Source of the DNA: a virus
Virus record (IMG/VR): IMGVR_UViG_3300021961_009547
Span: 1-35,026 of that record
DNA length: 35,026 nucleotides
Strand: one strand, 5' to 3'
The position numbers and the translations under genes are program-made. A model generated the notes under the pieces. The model did not search any database, had not been told where the DNA came from, and saw nothing but the letters and a program-made list of their open reading frames with translations. The stretch's first letter is position 1. Each line of letters opens with the position of its first letter. This document shows, piece by piece, positions 6,014-14,143 of this stretch.

Positions 6014-7123
6014 ATGACAGAGATCCACACAGTAGAAGCCGCATACCACCCAAAAAATAAAATGGGTTTTTTAATTGATTGGTTGTTGACTTTGAAATGT
6101 AATTACGATTGTGCTTATTGTCCAATTGGGCCAGCAGGGCACGATAATTCCACACAGCACCCTGCTTTAGATCGATGCATCACAATGTTGAAACAGATGT
6201 ATCAATACACCGATGTGATAATGGAATACAAAAAAAATGCTTTCAAAGATGCAATACTGAATGTCTATGGTGGTGAAGCACTGTATCATCCAGACATAGA
6301 AAAAATTTTAATAGAGACCACACGAGAATATGAAAAGTATTCAGCTCGTTGGAGTTTGAAAAGAAGGATAACGACCAATGCCACTGCAACAGAAAAACTT
6401 TGGCACACGGTTTGTGAGCACGTTGAAGGCATTACTTTCAGCTATCACAGCCAAGGTCCAAAAAAAATGAAAACTTTATTCAAAAAAAATATAGATCATG
6501 CTGTAAAAACAAAAAAAGAACACGACATTATTGTGTGTATGTATCCACACATAGATTATTGGCCAGACTGTTTAGATTTTTTAAAATATTGTGTTGATAA
6601 TAAGCTAAATGCCCGCCCAAAATTATTAGACGGACCAGAAGGAGTGTACACGGAGTCACAATTAGAACAACTGATTCCTTATGTAAAAAATTTTGATGCA
6701 ACCGACATACAAAAAATTAACAAAAATAAAAGAGTGGATAGTTATGGTCGTGGGTGTTGTGGCGGAAGGCAGATGTGTACAAACAGGAACATAAAAGAAT
6801 ACACAACAACAATTTCTCGTGAATTAGGATTTAAAGGATGGCATTGTTCAGCCAATCAATTTTTTTTACACGGCAATAATATCTACGGTACGTATTATAC
6901 CAACAAAGATTGTAGAATGAAATTAGATGGAACAGTTGGACCAATTGCAAACATGGACACAATGGAAAAATACATAGAGAATATGTCCAGATCAAACGAC
7001 AATAGTTTGCCAACTCTGCTTTGTGCCCAGCGGCGATGTCATTGTGGGACGTGTGCACCAAAGAGTATATACAAGCAAAATCTAAATGACATTATGAAAA
7101 TCTATAATGTATCGATCTCTTAG
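6014..7123 (+). CDS. Radical SAM enzyme with C-terminal Cys-rich domain
   Basis: I place the start at ATG 6014 rather than 5945, because the longer form overlaps the divergent gene and this ATG has TTAAATA upstream. The 369-residue product has the radical SAM motif C29-x3-C33-x2-C36 (LKCNYDCAYC) and GGEA (86-89). About ten further Cys follow in the C-terminal third (RGCCGGRQMC, WHC, CRM and CAQRRCHCGTC), enough for one or two auxiliary Fe-S clusters. The substrate is unknown. It is transcribed alone, facing the third radical SAM gene with a 5-base gap. It differs from the other two in having its extra Cys at the C-terminus. Confidence 0.85.
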   Translation: MTEIHTVEAAYHPKNKMGFLIDWLLTLKCNYDCAYCPIGPAGHDNSTQHPALDRCITMLKQMYQYTDVIMEYKKNAFKDAILNVYGGEALYHPDIEKILIETTREYEKYSARWSLKRRITTNATATEKLWHTVCEHVEGITFSYHSQGPKKMKTLFKKNIDHAVKTKKEHDIIVCMYPHIDYWPDCLDFLKYCVDNKLNARPKLLDGPEGVYTESQLEQLIPYVKNFDATDIQKINKNKRVDSYGRGCCGGRQMCTNRNIKEYTTTISRELGFKGWHCSANQFFLHGNNIYGTYYTNKDCRMKLDGTVGPIANMDTMEKYIENMSRSNDNSLPTLLCAQRRCHCGTCAPKSIYKQNLNDIMKIYNVSIS

Positions 7124-7128
7124 ATACT

Positions 7129-8145
7129 CTAAAGGTTCTTGAACCCTTTAGCCAAATATTTTGGCTCTTTGTTAAATTTTTCATGCCTGCTCTGTATTTC
7201 ATGCAGTGATTTTTTGAAACCATCTAGATCAACGAATGTTTGTTTAGTATAATCCAATGCAGTGTTCCAGTCTTGTATCTTGTTGAAATATACCTGATCT
7301 ACTTCGTATTGTTCGGCAAGTTTTATCATTTCAGGCATCTCCCACCAGTTATCCTGTTGCACGACCATATGTAACCTAAAAACAAACTTATGTTTTACTT
7401 TCAATTCTGCCATTGATTGTAAGTTTGCTTTAATTTTCTCCCACTTGCCTCCCAGTCGTAGTTTCTCGTAGGTTTCCTCTGTTGCACCATCAATGCTGAC
7501 AGCGAGCTGATTCAAATTATTAATCACGTGAGGTATCTTAGTATGAAAGTCTTGGAACATTAAACCGTTGGTCAGTATAGAGTACTTGATGTTGTCCTTA
7601 CGTGGTGTGTGTTCCATAAAATGTCTATACACATAAGATGCAAAAGGATCACCGTCTGATCCTATATGCACCTGCACAGAAGAGTTGTAATTTTCCAACC
7701 ATCTGTTAATCTTGTTTGCTAGTTTGATGCCAAGTTGTAGTTTTGTGCCTGTCTTGTGGAATATCAGATCGTTCCTGCAACTAGGACATCTAAGGTTGCA
7801 ACTGTCGTCTATGGCCAGCCTTAAATACTTAATATGATCTGCAGACGTATCTTCTATTGTTCTATGCAGTAGGTAAGAACATATCTTGTCGTTGCAGTAT
7901 CTATAGGTACCGTTGGAAACAGATAATTGCATTTCTTTTCGCAACTCCGAGCCTAATATTTCATCCAGATTATTGACTTGGAGATTGCCTATACTCTGTG
8001 GCAACCACGACTGGCATTCACAGGCATAGCACGAGCCTTGCTTGTCTATTAGTATAGTGTCAAAAGGCCGCGGACACGTAATTTTAATTTTTAAATCTTT
8101 ATTAGTGTTGATTCCGTACCAGTCAAACAGTCGTTGATTGATCAT
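7129..8145 (-). CDS. Radical SAM enzyme with N-terminal SPASM-like domain
   Basis: The 338-residue protein begins with a SPASM-like block: Cys24-Pro, Cys39, Cys42, Cys44, an IGNL element (52-55), Cys84 and Cys89. The radical SAM core C116-x3-C120-x2-C123 follows, with a strand LAVSIDGATEETYEKLR typical of the family. The auxiliary domain precedes the core, the reverse of the common order. Its start codon overlaps the stop of the 65-residue gene (ATGA at 8142-8145), so the two are translationally coupled. A peptide- or sugar-modifying role is possible; the substrate is unknown. Confidence 0.85.
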   Translation of the reverse strand: MINQRLFDWYGINTNKDLKIKITCPRPFDTILIDKQGSCYACECQSWLPQSIGNLQVNNLDEILGSELRKEMQLSVSNGTYRYCNDKICSYLLHRTIEDTSADHIKYLRLAIDDSCNLRCPSCRNDLIFHKTGTKLQLGIKLANKINRWLENYNSSVQVHIGSDGDPFASYVYRHFMEHTPRKDNIKYSILTNGLMFQDFHTKIPHVINNLNQLAVSIDGATEETYEKLRLGGKWEKIKANLQSMAELKVKHKFVFRLHMVVQQDNWWEMPEMIKLAEQYEVDQVYFNKIQDWNTALDYTKQTFVDLDGFKKSLHEIQSRHEKFNKEPKYLAKGFKNL

Positions 8146-8339
8146 CGAGTCTTGTTGGGATTAGTAAGGATGTCCAATGTAACCACTTCGTTGGTTGGCA
8201 CCACGTACACGTCCTCTTCCTTGACTTTCTGTTTTTGCTTTTGTCGTTGCTGTGCTCGCCTACGCAACTCTTCTTGTTTCTGCTGTTTTTGAAGAGATCG
8301 TTCTCCACGCTGTGACTTGTAGGTGTGATGTATTCCCAT
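8142..8339 (-). CDS. 65-residue basic coiled-coil protein coupled to radical SAM gene
   Basis: The protein is strongly basic: a Gln/Arg/Lys/Glu-rich helix (about residues 10-42) is followed by VYVVPTNEVVTLDILTN. I recognise no family. The gene is supported by GAGGAGA 7 bases before the ATG, by a sigma70-type promoter at 8364-8391 and by the ATGA junction with the radical SAM gene. It could be a nucleic-acid-binding protein, an enzyme partner or a peptide substrate of that enzyme. Only the coupling is seen. Confidence 0.65.
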   Translation of the reverse strand: MGIHHTYKSQRGERSLQKQQKQEELRRRAQQRQKQKQKVKEEDVYVVPTNEVVTLDILTNPNKTR

Positions 8340-8363
8340 GATCGGTTCTCCTCATTCGCATAT

Positions 8364-8391
8364 ATTCTAACACATATTTAATGTTTGTTAA
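8364..8391 (-). promoter_or_regulatory. Sigma70-type promoter before the 65-residue gene
   Basis: The minus strand has TTAACA (8386-8391), a 16-base spacer and TAGAAT (8364-8369), each one base from consensus. A TTAAATA also falls inside the spacer. Confidence 0.5.
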
Positions 8392-8419
8392 TACTCGAGT
8401 AAAAAAATAAGTAGTATGA

Positions 8420-9031
8420 ATGATCGTTCGTATAAAAAACAAAACTATTCTAGCTGACGTGCCTCATAAGTGTGGCAAGAGCACAGTGTTAAATCTACTC
8501 AGCTATGCAGTTACCGGTACAGTGCTACCAAAAATGCAGATAAAGAAAAGATTGGGAGACGTGGTCTTATATCCTGGAGACGACTGGCAATGGTATCAGC
8601 AGAATCCTATGCCACTGGATTATCGATTTGCAGTGGTGCGAGATCCTGTAGACCGAGCACTGAGTGTGTGGGCAGATCGAGTGATTCGTAAAAGGCAGAT
8701 TGAGTTAGAAGATAGAAGTTGGAATTATTTTGTCAAACACTTTGAAACTCTTAAACAGCATCCAGATATTGAATTACACACTCGACCACAGCACACATAT
8801 ATCAATCCAGATTTAAATTTTTATGACGGAATCTTTAACGTTCGTAAACTATCCACCGATGTTCGCAAAGCATTAAACAAATTGTTAGACACTGATTGTC
8901 CTTTGGTACGTGCAAATCAAAGTCGCTATGAATCTAATCTTAGTACTCATCCTACAGTAACATTAGAGCAACGTAAATTTTTTGAAGACTATTATTCTCG
9001 TGACTACGAGTTATTTGGATCTATATTTTAG
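8420..9031 (+). CDS. Sulfotransferase family protein
   Basis: The 203-residue protein has a 5'-phosphosulfate loop VPHKCGKST (14-22) and a 3'-phosphate motif RDPVDRALS (75-83). Together these are typical of PAPS-dependent carbohydrate sulfotransferases of the Sulfotransfer_2 group. A central YDGIFNVRKLS segment matches the family's later strand. It is a different branch from the protein at 4848-5420. It is transcribed alone on the plus strand and overlaps the convergent methyltransferase gene by 11 bases. No ribosome site is evident. Confidence 0.75.
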   Translation: MIVRIKNKTILADVPHKCGKSTVLNLLSYAVTGTVLPKMQIKKRLGDVVLYPGDDWQWYQQNPMPLDYRFAVVRDPVDRALSVWADRVIRKRQIELEDRSWNYFVKHFETLKQHPDIELHTRPQHTYINPDLNFYDGIFNVRKLSTDVRKALNKLLDTDCPLVRANQSRYESNLSTHPTVTLEQRKFFEDYYSRDYELFGSIF

Positions 9032-9677
9032 CGAACACCACTTCTTTGCGTCTGCTTCGACCAATTTCTCGATAGTTTAATTCTTTAAGATAGTTGTGTA
9101 TGAGCTGTCCTGCGTTTTTTTGCTCTGGTGTTTTATGTTCTATCTCTATGTTTAGAATGGGTGATTCTCTGGTCAGTGTGTCGCGAGCACCTTTGAGTAT
9201 GTTGAGCTCAGATCCTTGTGTGTCTATTTTAATGAGACCTACATCTGTGAAAGCATACTCGTCCAGTGTACGCACAGTTATTTTGGTAGGAATCACAGTC
9301 TCCTCAAATACCTGCTCACGGAACACTGAGTGACCACCACAACAAACAGTGGATTTATAAAATGAAAGCTCTCCAGGAACATCTGCCAATCCTACTTCGT
9401 GTATGGTATAGTTAGATCGACCTTCTAGATTTGCCTTTAAACATTTTAAATTATCTAAATCTGGTTCAAAAATTTGTACATCCTTGAAACGATCACAGAA
9501 GTCTTTGCTCCAAAAACCAACATTGCCGCCTATGTCAATGGCTCGCTGAAACTGTTTTACTCGTTCTAATGCGTATGCTCTTTGTTTTTTCTGATAGGTA
9601 AACTCGTTATTCTCCTTCAGCCATTGTTCAAAGTGCGTATCGTAATCTGGCAAATACCAAGTGTGTACTTTTTTCAT
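9021..9677 (-). CDS. FkbM-family methyltransferase
   Basis: The 218-residue protein shows the FkbM SAM-dependent methyltransferase pattern: DIGGNVG (48-54) for SAM, FEPD (70-73) at the end of strand 2, and KIDTQGSE followed by ILKGA (150-163). FkbM enzymes O-methylate sugars or polyketides and are common in surface-glycan clusters. Two further FkbM genes lie at 28473 and 29118. TTAAATA is 5 bases upstream of the ATG without a Shine-Dalgarno. Confidence 0.85.
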   Translation of the reverse strand: MKKVHTWYLPDYDTHFEQWLKENNEFTYQKKQRAYALERVKQFQRAIDIGGNVGFWSKDFCDRFKDVQIFEPDLDNLKCLKANLEGRSNYTIHEVGLADVPGELSFYKSTVCCGGHSVFREQVFEETVIPTKITVRTLDEYAFTDVGLIKIDTQGSELNILKGARDTLTRESPILNIEIEHKTPEQKNAGQLIHNYLKELNYREIGRSRRKEVVFAKI

Positions 9678-9682
9678 ATTGT

Positions 9683-9689
9683 TATTTAA
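9683..9689 (-). promoter_or_regulatory. TTAAATA start-proximal promoter element
   Basis: TTAAATA lies 5 bases before the methyltransferase ATG at 9677. No -35 element or ribosome site is visible. Confidence 0.4.
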
Positions 9690-9712
9690 GGATCATCCTT
9701 TCGTACGCTATT

Positions 9713-9916
9713 TTACGCTTCGCTGTTTTCTAAATTTACGCTAACGCTTTTTCTAACTTTGGCGCTTCGCTTCGCTCGATCTTCTAAAAACCCTATCACT
9801 GAACTCATCCAACACAGCCATATGTTTGTGCTGTCACTGCCCCAAAATTCTTTGTCCTTCTTACGCATACCACTCTCTCGTAGTTTTTTTACTTGTTCCA
9901 CAGTTGCAAATTTCAT
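9713..9916 (-). CDS. Small 67-residue protein of unknown function
   Basis: The 67-residue product has a basic first half, a Trp-rich centre ([21 protein letters not shown]) and a basic tail. No family is recognised. Its ATG overlaps the ferredoxin stop codon (ATGA at 9913-9916), which supports translation as the last gene of the primase-helicase-ferredoxin operon. The tail is encoded by a repeated CGCTTCGCT motif (9715-9724, 9762-9778), denser in GC than the surroundings. Confidence 0.55.
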   Translation of the reverse strand: MKFATVEQVKKLRESGMRKKDKEFWGSDSTNIWLCWMSSVIGFLEDRAKRSAKVRKSVSVNLENSEA

Positions 9917-10227
9917 CGTCCTTTAAAGTATTTTTCTATCTTGTTTGGTTCGTCTGTGTGTTTCTCGTGATCTGGCAACGGATCTTTTTGCTTTGTGATA
10001 TTAGGCCACAGTTCAGCATACTTTCTGTTAAACTCCACTAGCTCTCCAGAATCCATTGGTTCAATAGCATTAATTGGACATTCTGGTTCACATACACCGC
10101 AATCAATGCATTCATCAGGATTAATAACGAGCATATTCTCTCCCTCATAAAAACAATCAACCGGGCAAACAGATACACACGTTGTATGTTTACACATCAC
10201 ACACTTGTCGTTTACAACGTAAGGCAT
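9913..10227 (-). CDS. fdxA: FdxA-type 7Fe ferredoxin ([3Fe-4S]/[4Fe-4S])
   Basis: The 104-residue protein is a close match to bacterial FdxA ferredoxins. Cys9, Cys17 and Cys50 are placed to hold the [3Fe-4S] cluster. Cys21, Cys40, Cys43 and Cys46 are placed to hold the [4Fe-4S] cluster, with the additional conserved Cys12 and Cys25. The stretches [15 protein letters not shown] and [14 protein letters not shown] are typical. It is a soluble electron carrier, distinct from the plant-type 2Fe-2S ferredoxin known in cyanophages. Its ATG overlaps the helicase stop (TAATG), so it is translated with gp41. Likely clients in this genome are the three radical SAM enzymes, which need a low-potential donor; that link is inference. 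Confidence 0.93.
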   Translation of the reverse strand: MPYVVNDKCVMCKHTTCVSVCPVDCFYEGENMLVINPDECIDCGVCEPECPINAIEPMDSGELVEFNRKYAELWPNITKQKDPLPDHEKHTDEPNKIEKYFKGR

Positions 10228-11666
10228 TATTGTTCTTCGTCTGAGTGTAAATCGTTTAACAGTTGTCTTAACTTGCCGCTTTCGACTGTGGCTTTAACTT
10301 TACCAAAGTCGTCGCCTTTACGTGGATTGATTTCGTCGTCACGAGCATCAGTTTTAGATTCTGTAGGTGATACTTTACTTTTTGTTTTGAGACTGTCCAT
10401 TATTGAAGACTGTGGTTTTGATTGGTATGAATGATTTTCTTCTTCATCAAGCGATCTAATTCTCAATGTGTCTACATCAAACTCTAGGTCAACTTTTTGT
10501 CCTACACCAGAACTACTTCTTGTTTTCATAAACTGTATTTGATATCTTCCTCGCTCTTTCATTGCTCTGCTTGTAAAGATACCAATTACGTTGTCTGCTG
10601 TTTGTACTTTGGATAAACCGCCCGAGATGTGCGAGTGATCGAATTCTATCTCTTCTACGGATGCTCTGTTCAATTGTGATGCTGTGGCCATAATCATCTG
10701 CGATTCTGTTGCAAAATTTCTTAACTCTTCTGACACATATTTGTCTTTGATAAACAGATCTGCAGGAGATATTTTTTTAGACTTAGGCATCATAAGATCC
10801 AAATAATCTATCAGTATACAGTCAGTTTTTTTCTTTTGTTTTAACTGTAGTTCTTTGATGTAGGCTTTTATGTCATTAACATTACTACCAGAAGGCAAAT
10901 ATTTGATCTGTATACCACCTGCTTTCTTTGCCAGCATTTTAACTTTCATCTCAACTGTGTCTATGTCTTTCATTACCTGACGAGTTGATACATTGGCCAT
11001 CATAGAATCCAAACGCATTGCACATAACGCCTCGCTTAATTCAAATGAGATGTACACACAGTTCAAGCCAGCAGTGGCCCAGTTGACTGCTAGATTCTGT
11101 AAGAATAAACTTTTACCTGCGCCTGATCCACCTGCAAAAATGTTTAGTTCTCCACGATTGAATCCACCATATAGTTTTTTATCAACGTTGGCCCACCCTG
11201 TGCTGACTTGTCCGTTAGAGTTTTTTAACAACTCTAATCTACCTCGAGGATCCTCAAAGTAATCTGTTCCTAAGTCTTTTGTAAGACTGATACTAACTGC
11301 CGCTTTGATTTTGTCTTCTACAGGATTATAATCTCCCTTCTCCAACAAATCTGCGGATTCTAATATTGCTCGCTCCATTGCTTTGTGTCTTGAAAATGTT
11401 TCAAACTCGTCTAGTAACCAACTAAAATGTGCCGGATCTAAATCTTTTGCCGATTTGAGTTTGATATCGTGACTAGCATTAACCTGTTCAACATCAGGCA
11501 TAACCTTGTACTCTTCAGAATAATCTTTAACAAACTTTGCAATTGGTTGTAGTTTTCTGTCAAAACTTGTAGGTTCAAAAATGTTCTGTGCTCTCGCAAA
11601 CGATTCTGCATCTGCAAGAAACATTTCTAAATATAATTTTTGTACATCAAACGAATAATCAGCCAT
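10227..11666 (-). CDS. 41: Replicative DNA helicase, gp41/DnaB type
   Basis: The 479-residue protein has a helical N-terminal domain and a RecA-like motor domain: GGSGAGKS Walker A (179-186), ISFEL (206-210), ILIDYLD Walker B (284-290), a SQLNR motif and HISGG. This is the T4 gp41/DnaB hexameric helicase, which unwinds DNA ahead of the fork and works with the primase encoded just upstream. The C-terminal 80 residues are charged and probably disordered. It overlaps the primase gene by 8 bases and ferredoxin by 1. Confidence 0.93.
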   Translation of the reverse strand: MADYSFDVQKLYLEMFLADAESFARAQNIFEPTSFDRKLQPIAKFVKDYSEEYKVMPDVEQVNASHDIKLKSAKDLDPAHFSWLLDEFETFSRHKAMERAILESADLLEKGDYNPVEDKIKAAVSISLTKDLGTDYFEDPRGRLELLKNSNGQVSTGWANVDKKLYGGFNRGELNIFAGGSGAGKSLFLQNLAVNWATAGLNCVYISFELSEALCAMRLDSMMANVSTRQVMKDIDTVEMKVKMLAKKAGGIQIKYLPSGSNVNDIKAYIKELQLKQKKKTDCILIDYLDLMMPKSKKISPADLFIKDKYVSEELRNFATESQMIMATASQLNRASVEEIEFDHSHISGGLSKVQTADNVIGIFTSRAMKERGRYQIQFMKTRSSSGVGQKVDLEFDVDTLRIRSLDEEENHSYQSKPQSSIMDSLKTKSKVSPTESKTDARDDEINPRKGDDFGKVKATVESGKLRQLLNDLHSDEEQ

Positions 11667-12675
11667 ACATTTTTCTTTTTAGATCTATTTTAAGTTTATT
11701 AGATTCTGTTGTTTTTAAAATAGATTGTAAAGTAAACAGTCTACCATATTGTAACACAGCATCCGCAACATCATCAACACCTTTTTGCCATTCTGGAAAT
11801 GCTACACTCCAGTTAAATTCTAATGCTTGATCTATTAATTTTTGTCCAGGAGCATCTCTGTCTGGAACAACAATAACTCTTCTACCAAGCCCGTCTATCA
11901 TCTCTCTTTGTATATCATTTACCTCTGAACCCAGTATGCTCACTCCAGATATGGTAATTGCATCAAACGGTCCTTCTGTAACTATCACAAATTTCCTCGA
12001 CCAATCTTGTGCATCTATGTTGAACACATATCCTGGCTGTGTCTCTGTCCAGTATTTTACTTCCTTGTTGCGTGTGTCAAACAGCCTTCCTGTATAACCC
12101 ACAGTATCTCCCTTCCAATAGAATGGTATCAATAATCTTCTATGGAAGTCTCCAGTCTGATCTGGCGAATAATAAAAATCATACCAGTTAGGTTCCACTC
12201 CTCTAGATTTAAGATAATTTAATAGTTGATCAATTTTATTATATTGTGTATCAGTTAAGTCTTTGCCTACATACTTTTCTAACCAATAATCTAAACGATG
12301 AGAATTTTTTGGTAACTCTTTTTTCTTAAATTCAATAAATCTTTTTTTTGGAATTACAGTATCTGCTTCTTCGTAACGCATAGCCTCTATAGCAAGTTTA
12401 CGAACAGTCTCTTCAGATATACCTATCCAACTCATAAACTGTCTCATTTTAAAATTTAATTTTCTACCAATGGTGTAATTGGCCTTATAACCACAGTTGA
12501 AACAGTGATACGATAGAGTGCCATCCGCAGTGGTCATTATACCTCCACGTTTCTTTTTGTCTTGCGATTCTCCGTTGTACACACAACAAGGTGCATTAAA
12601 AGATGTCCATCCACTAGGAGTTTTCTTCTTGCCAGCAGGCAACGAATTCAGAATTGTAGTCTGGATCAGGTTCAT
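11659..12675 (-). CDS. 61: DNA primase, gp61 type
   Basis: The 338-residue protein combines an N-terminal zinc-finger (Cys30/Cys31 and HCFNC at 57-61) with a Toprim domain (TEGPFDA 232-238, PDRDAPG 270-276). This is the phage primase plan: it lays RNA primers for lagging-strand synthesis as part of the primosome with gp41. The ATG is preceded by TTAAAATA, which also contains the end of the structural gene. It overlaps gp41 by 8 bases. Confidence 0.92.
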   Translation of the reverse strand: MNLIQTTILNSLPAGKKKTPSGWTSFNAPCCVYNGESQDKKKRGGIMTTADGTLSYHCFNCGYKANYTIGRKLNFKMRQFMSWIGISEETVRKLAIEAMRYEEADTVIPKKRFIEFKKKELPKNSHRLDYWLEKYVGKDLTDTQYNKIDQLLNYLKSRGVEPNWYDFYYSPDQTGDFHRRLLIPFYWKGDTVGYTGRLFDTRNKEVKYWTETQPGYVFNIDAQDWSRKFVIVTEGPFDAITISGVSILGSEVNDIQREMIDGLGRRVIVVPDRDAPGQKLIDQALEFNWSVAFPEWQKGVDDVADAVLQYGRLFTLQSILKTTESNKLKIDLKRKMYG

Positions 12676-12684
12676 TAAACTATT

Positions 12685-13470
12685 TTAATGTCTATATAGG
12701 ATTTTGTCAAGTGTGCCAGTATTACCACTACTGTTACCATAACTGAATCGTATGTTTTGGTAAACACCGTTAAAGTTTTGATACACAACAGAATCAGATG
12801 CAGTGATGTCAACGTTAGCGATGTCGAAGTAATCTGCGTCAGTTGGAGATGTTGTCATCATCGTGCCTTGTATTTTTACTCTACCAGCAAACCCTGTGGT
12901 GTAGATAGCCGCAGTGTGTAGTGAAGAATTATTGTTTTTTCCTGGATGAGCATTAATGGCTCCTGATGTTTTTGCCAGTGGTCCTGAAGTAACTGTGAAT
13001 GATGTTATAGTTTGACTTGGTTGGAATTGAGGATAAGCACCATCCAACAGCTCAATTGTGCCTGAGCTCACGTAACTGGTATCAGCGTAGGTGACCAACG
13101 TGCTACCATCTTCTTTAATTTCGTTAATTGAATATTCGTAAAATTTATTATCTAAATCTAATAAGTCAGCATCTGTAATTTCTACACTTGCAGTACCTTT
13201 TGTGGTTATTGTAGATCCGTCGTCTAACACAGTCAAATAGCGTGTTACAACTGCTTTTTTGCTCTCAGTATCGATAATATTGAACTGATATGTCTTGCTT
13301 GTAATATCCTGTTTCTTCTGATCTTCGTTTTTAAACACAAATGTTATAGGATTACGTACTCCCCTGTATATTTTTAGACGTCTATCGTACACTTTTGAGT
13401 TCCTTCCTACGTAACCGCTTTGGTAAACAATTACCGAGTTTGTGAGTAAATACCTTGACACTGTTTGCAT
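12685..13470 (-). CDS. Late phage structural protein (probable virion or tail-associated)
   Basis: The 261-residue protein is Thr/Ser/Gly-rich with predicted beta-strands throughout and few charged helices. After an N-terminal 40 residues it has a domain (about 44-140) like the beta-sandwich modules of baseplate or tail proteins. The last 110 residues end in NSSGNTGTLDKILYRH. I cannot name the T4 counterpart. An exact TATAAATA late core and a TTAAATA lie just upstream, which supports late expression with virion genes. It sits among replication genes. Confidence 0.65.
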   Translation of the reverse strand: MQTVSRYLLTNSVIVYQSGYVGRNSKVYDRRLKIYRGVRNPITFVFKNEDQKKQDITSKTYQFNIIDTESKKAVVTRYLTVLDDGSTITTKGTASVEITDADLLDLDNKFYEYSINEIKEDGSTLVTYADTSYVSSGTIELLDGAYPQFQPSQTITSFTVTSGPLAKTSGAINAHPGKNNNSSLHTAAIYTTGFAGRVKIQGTMMTTSPTDADYFDIANVDITASDSVVYQNFNGVYQNIRFSYGNSSGNTGTLDKILYRH

Positions 13471-13476
13471 AGTACA

Positions 13477-13494
13477 TATTTAACAGTATTTATA
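13477..13494 (-). promoter_or_regulatory. Late promoter TATAAATA plus TTAAATA
   Basis: The minus strand reads TATAAATA (13487-13494), the T4-type late -10, then TTAAATA (13477-13483). They are 16 and 6 bases from the ATG at 13470. No Shine-Dalgarno is present in this short leader. Confidence 0.6.
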
Positions 13495-13502
13495 GATATA
13501 CG

Positions 13503-13880
13503 ATGAACGAAGTTTTTGAAACATTAGGAAAAAAATTCCCTTTCTTATCCCTTATACGTAAGGGAGACCTTGAATATGTAGGTATCATATCTAACCAAGA
13601 TAACCAAGTAACGAGCTTCTATGATTATGGCAGAATAATGATGCCACAAGACAAAGCACAGTTCTTAAAAATGGGAGAAACTTGGTGGTGGGAATCCAAT
13701 CGTAAAATACCAATCAATATTTTCCTTAAAGGCTCGTTTGCTTACTTTCGACCTACCCTTGTAAGTCTATCCACGAAAGACATTGAAATAGTTCACGGAC
13801 CTGTGGTTCGATTAGATGACATAGCAAAGAAAAGAATCAAGCGAAGAACTATTCAGTTGATGCGAAGACCTATCGCATAG
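13503..13880 (+). CDS. Conserved phage protein of unknown function (125 residues)
   Basis: The 125-residue protein is compact and alpha/beta, with GDLEYVGIISNQDNQVTSFYDYG, a Trp-rich ETWWWESN segment (about residues 59-66) and a strongly basic C-terminus (KKRIKRRTIQLMRR). From memory similar small proteins occur in marine T4-like phages, but I cannot assign a function. It stands alone on the plus strand, divergent from the late structural gene by 32 bases. Its 3' end overlaps the next gene by 11 bases. Confidence 0.75.
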   Translation: MNEVFETLGKKFPFLSLIRKGDLEYVGIISNQDNQVTSFYDYGRIMMPQDKAQFLKMGETWWWESNRKIPINIFLKGSFAYFRPTLVSLSTKDIEIVHGPVVRLDDIAKKRIKRRTIQLMRRPIA

Positions 13881-14136
13881 GTACAACATACACACTGCGA
13901 GTTAGATGGTGATATGTCACACTCACTCCTTTTTCCTCTTCCCAATATTTCCTTCTTCGTTTGACCCAATCAGACCAATTGCTGTTATCAAGACTGACTA
14001 GGTAAGGTCGGTTTTCTTGTATGCTCTGCTCAAATATTTTAATGAGTTCAACATCTAAATAACCGCTTCCAGAAGAGGATAGATCTATTGTGGTGTGGGG
14101 GAGATTTTTAGCGTTGTTATTTTTCGTCGTGTACAC
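13870..14136 (-). CDS. Hypothetical 88-residue protein, GTG start
   Basis: The product starts at GTG (14134-14136) and is small and mixed alpha/beta, with SNWSDWVKRRRKYWEEEKG in the second half. No family is recognised. AATAAATA lies 8 bases upstream. It follows the DnaE-like gene by 7 bases on the same strand and is probably the last gene of that operon. Confidence 0.6.
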   Translation of the reverse strand: MYTTKNNNAKNLPHTTIDLSSSGSGYLDVELIKIFEQSIQENRPYLVSLDNSNWSDWVKRRRKYWEEEKGVSVTYHHLTRSVYVVPMR

Positions 14137-14143
14137 TAAATCA

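Noticed and set aside
7123-7150. Bidirectional terminator between convergent radical SAM genes
   Set aside because: GGTTC-TT-GAACC gives only a 5-base stem within the coding end and has no clear T run.
9711-9780. CGCTTCGCT repeats as a CRISPR or structured repeat array
   Set aside because: Copies are few, short and irregular and lie in the tail of the 67-residue gene.
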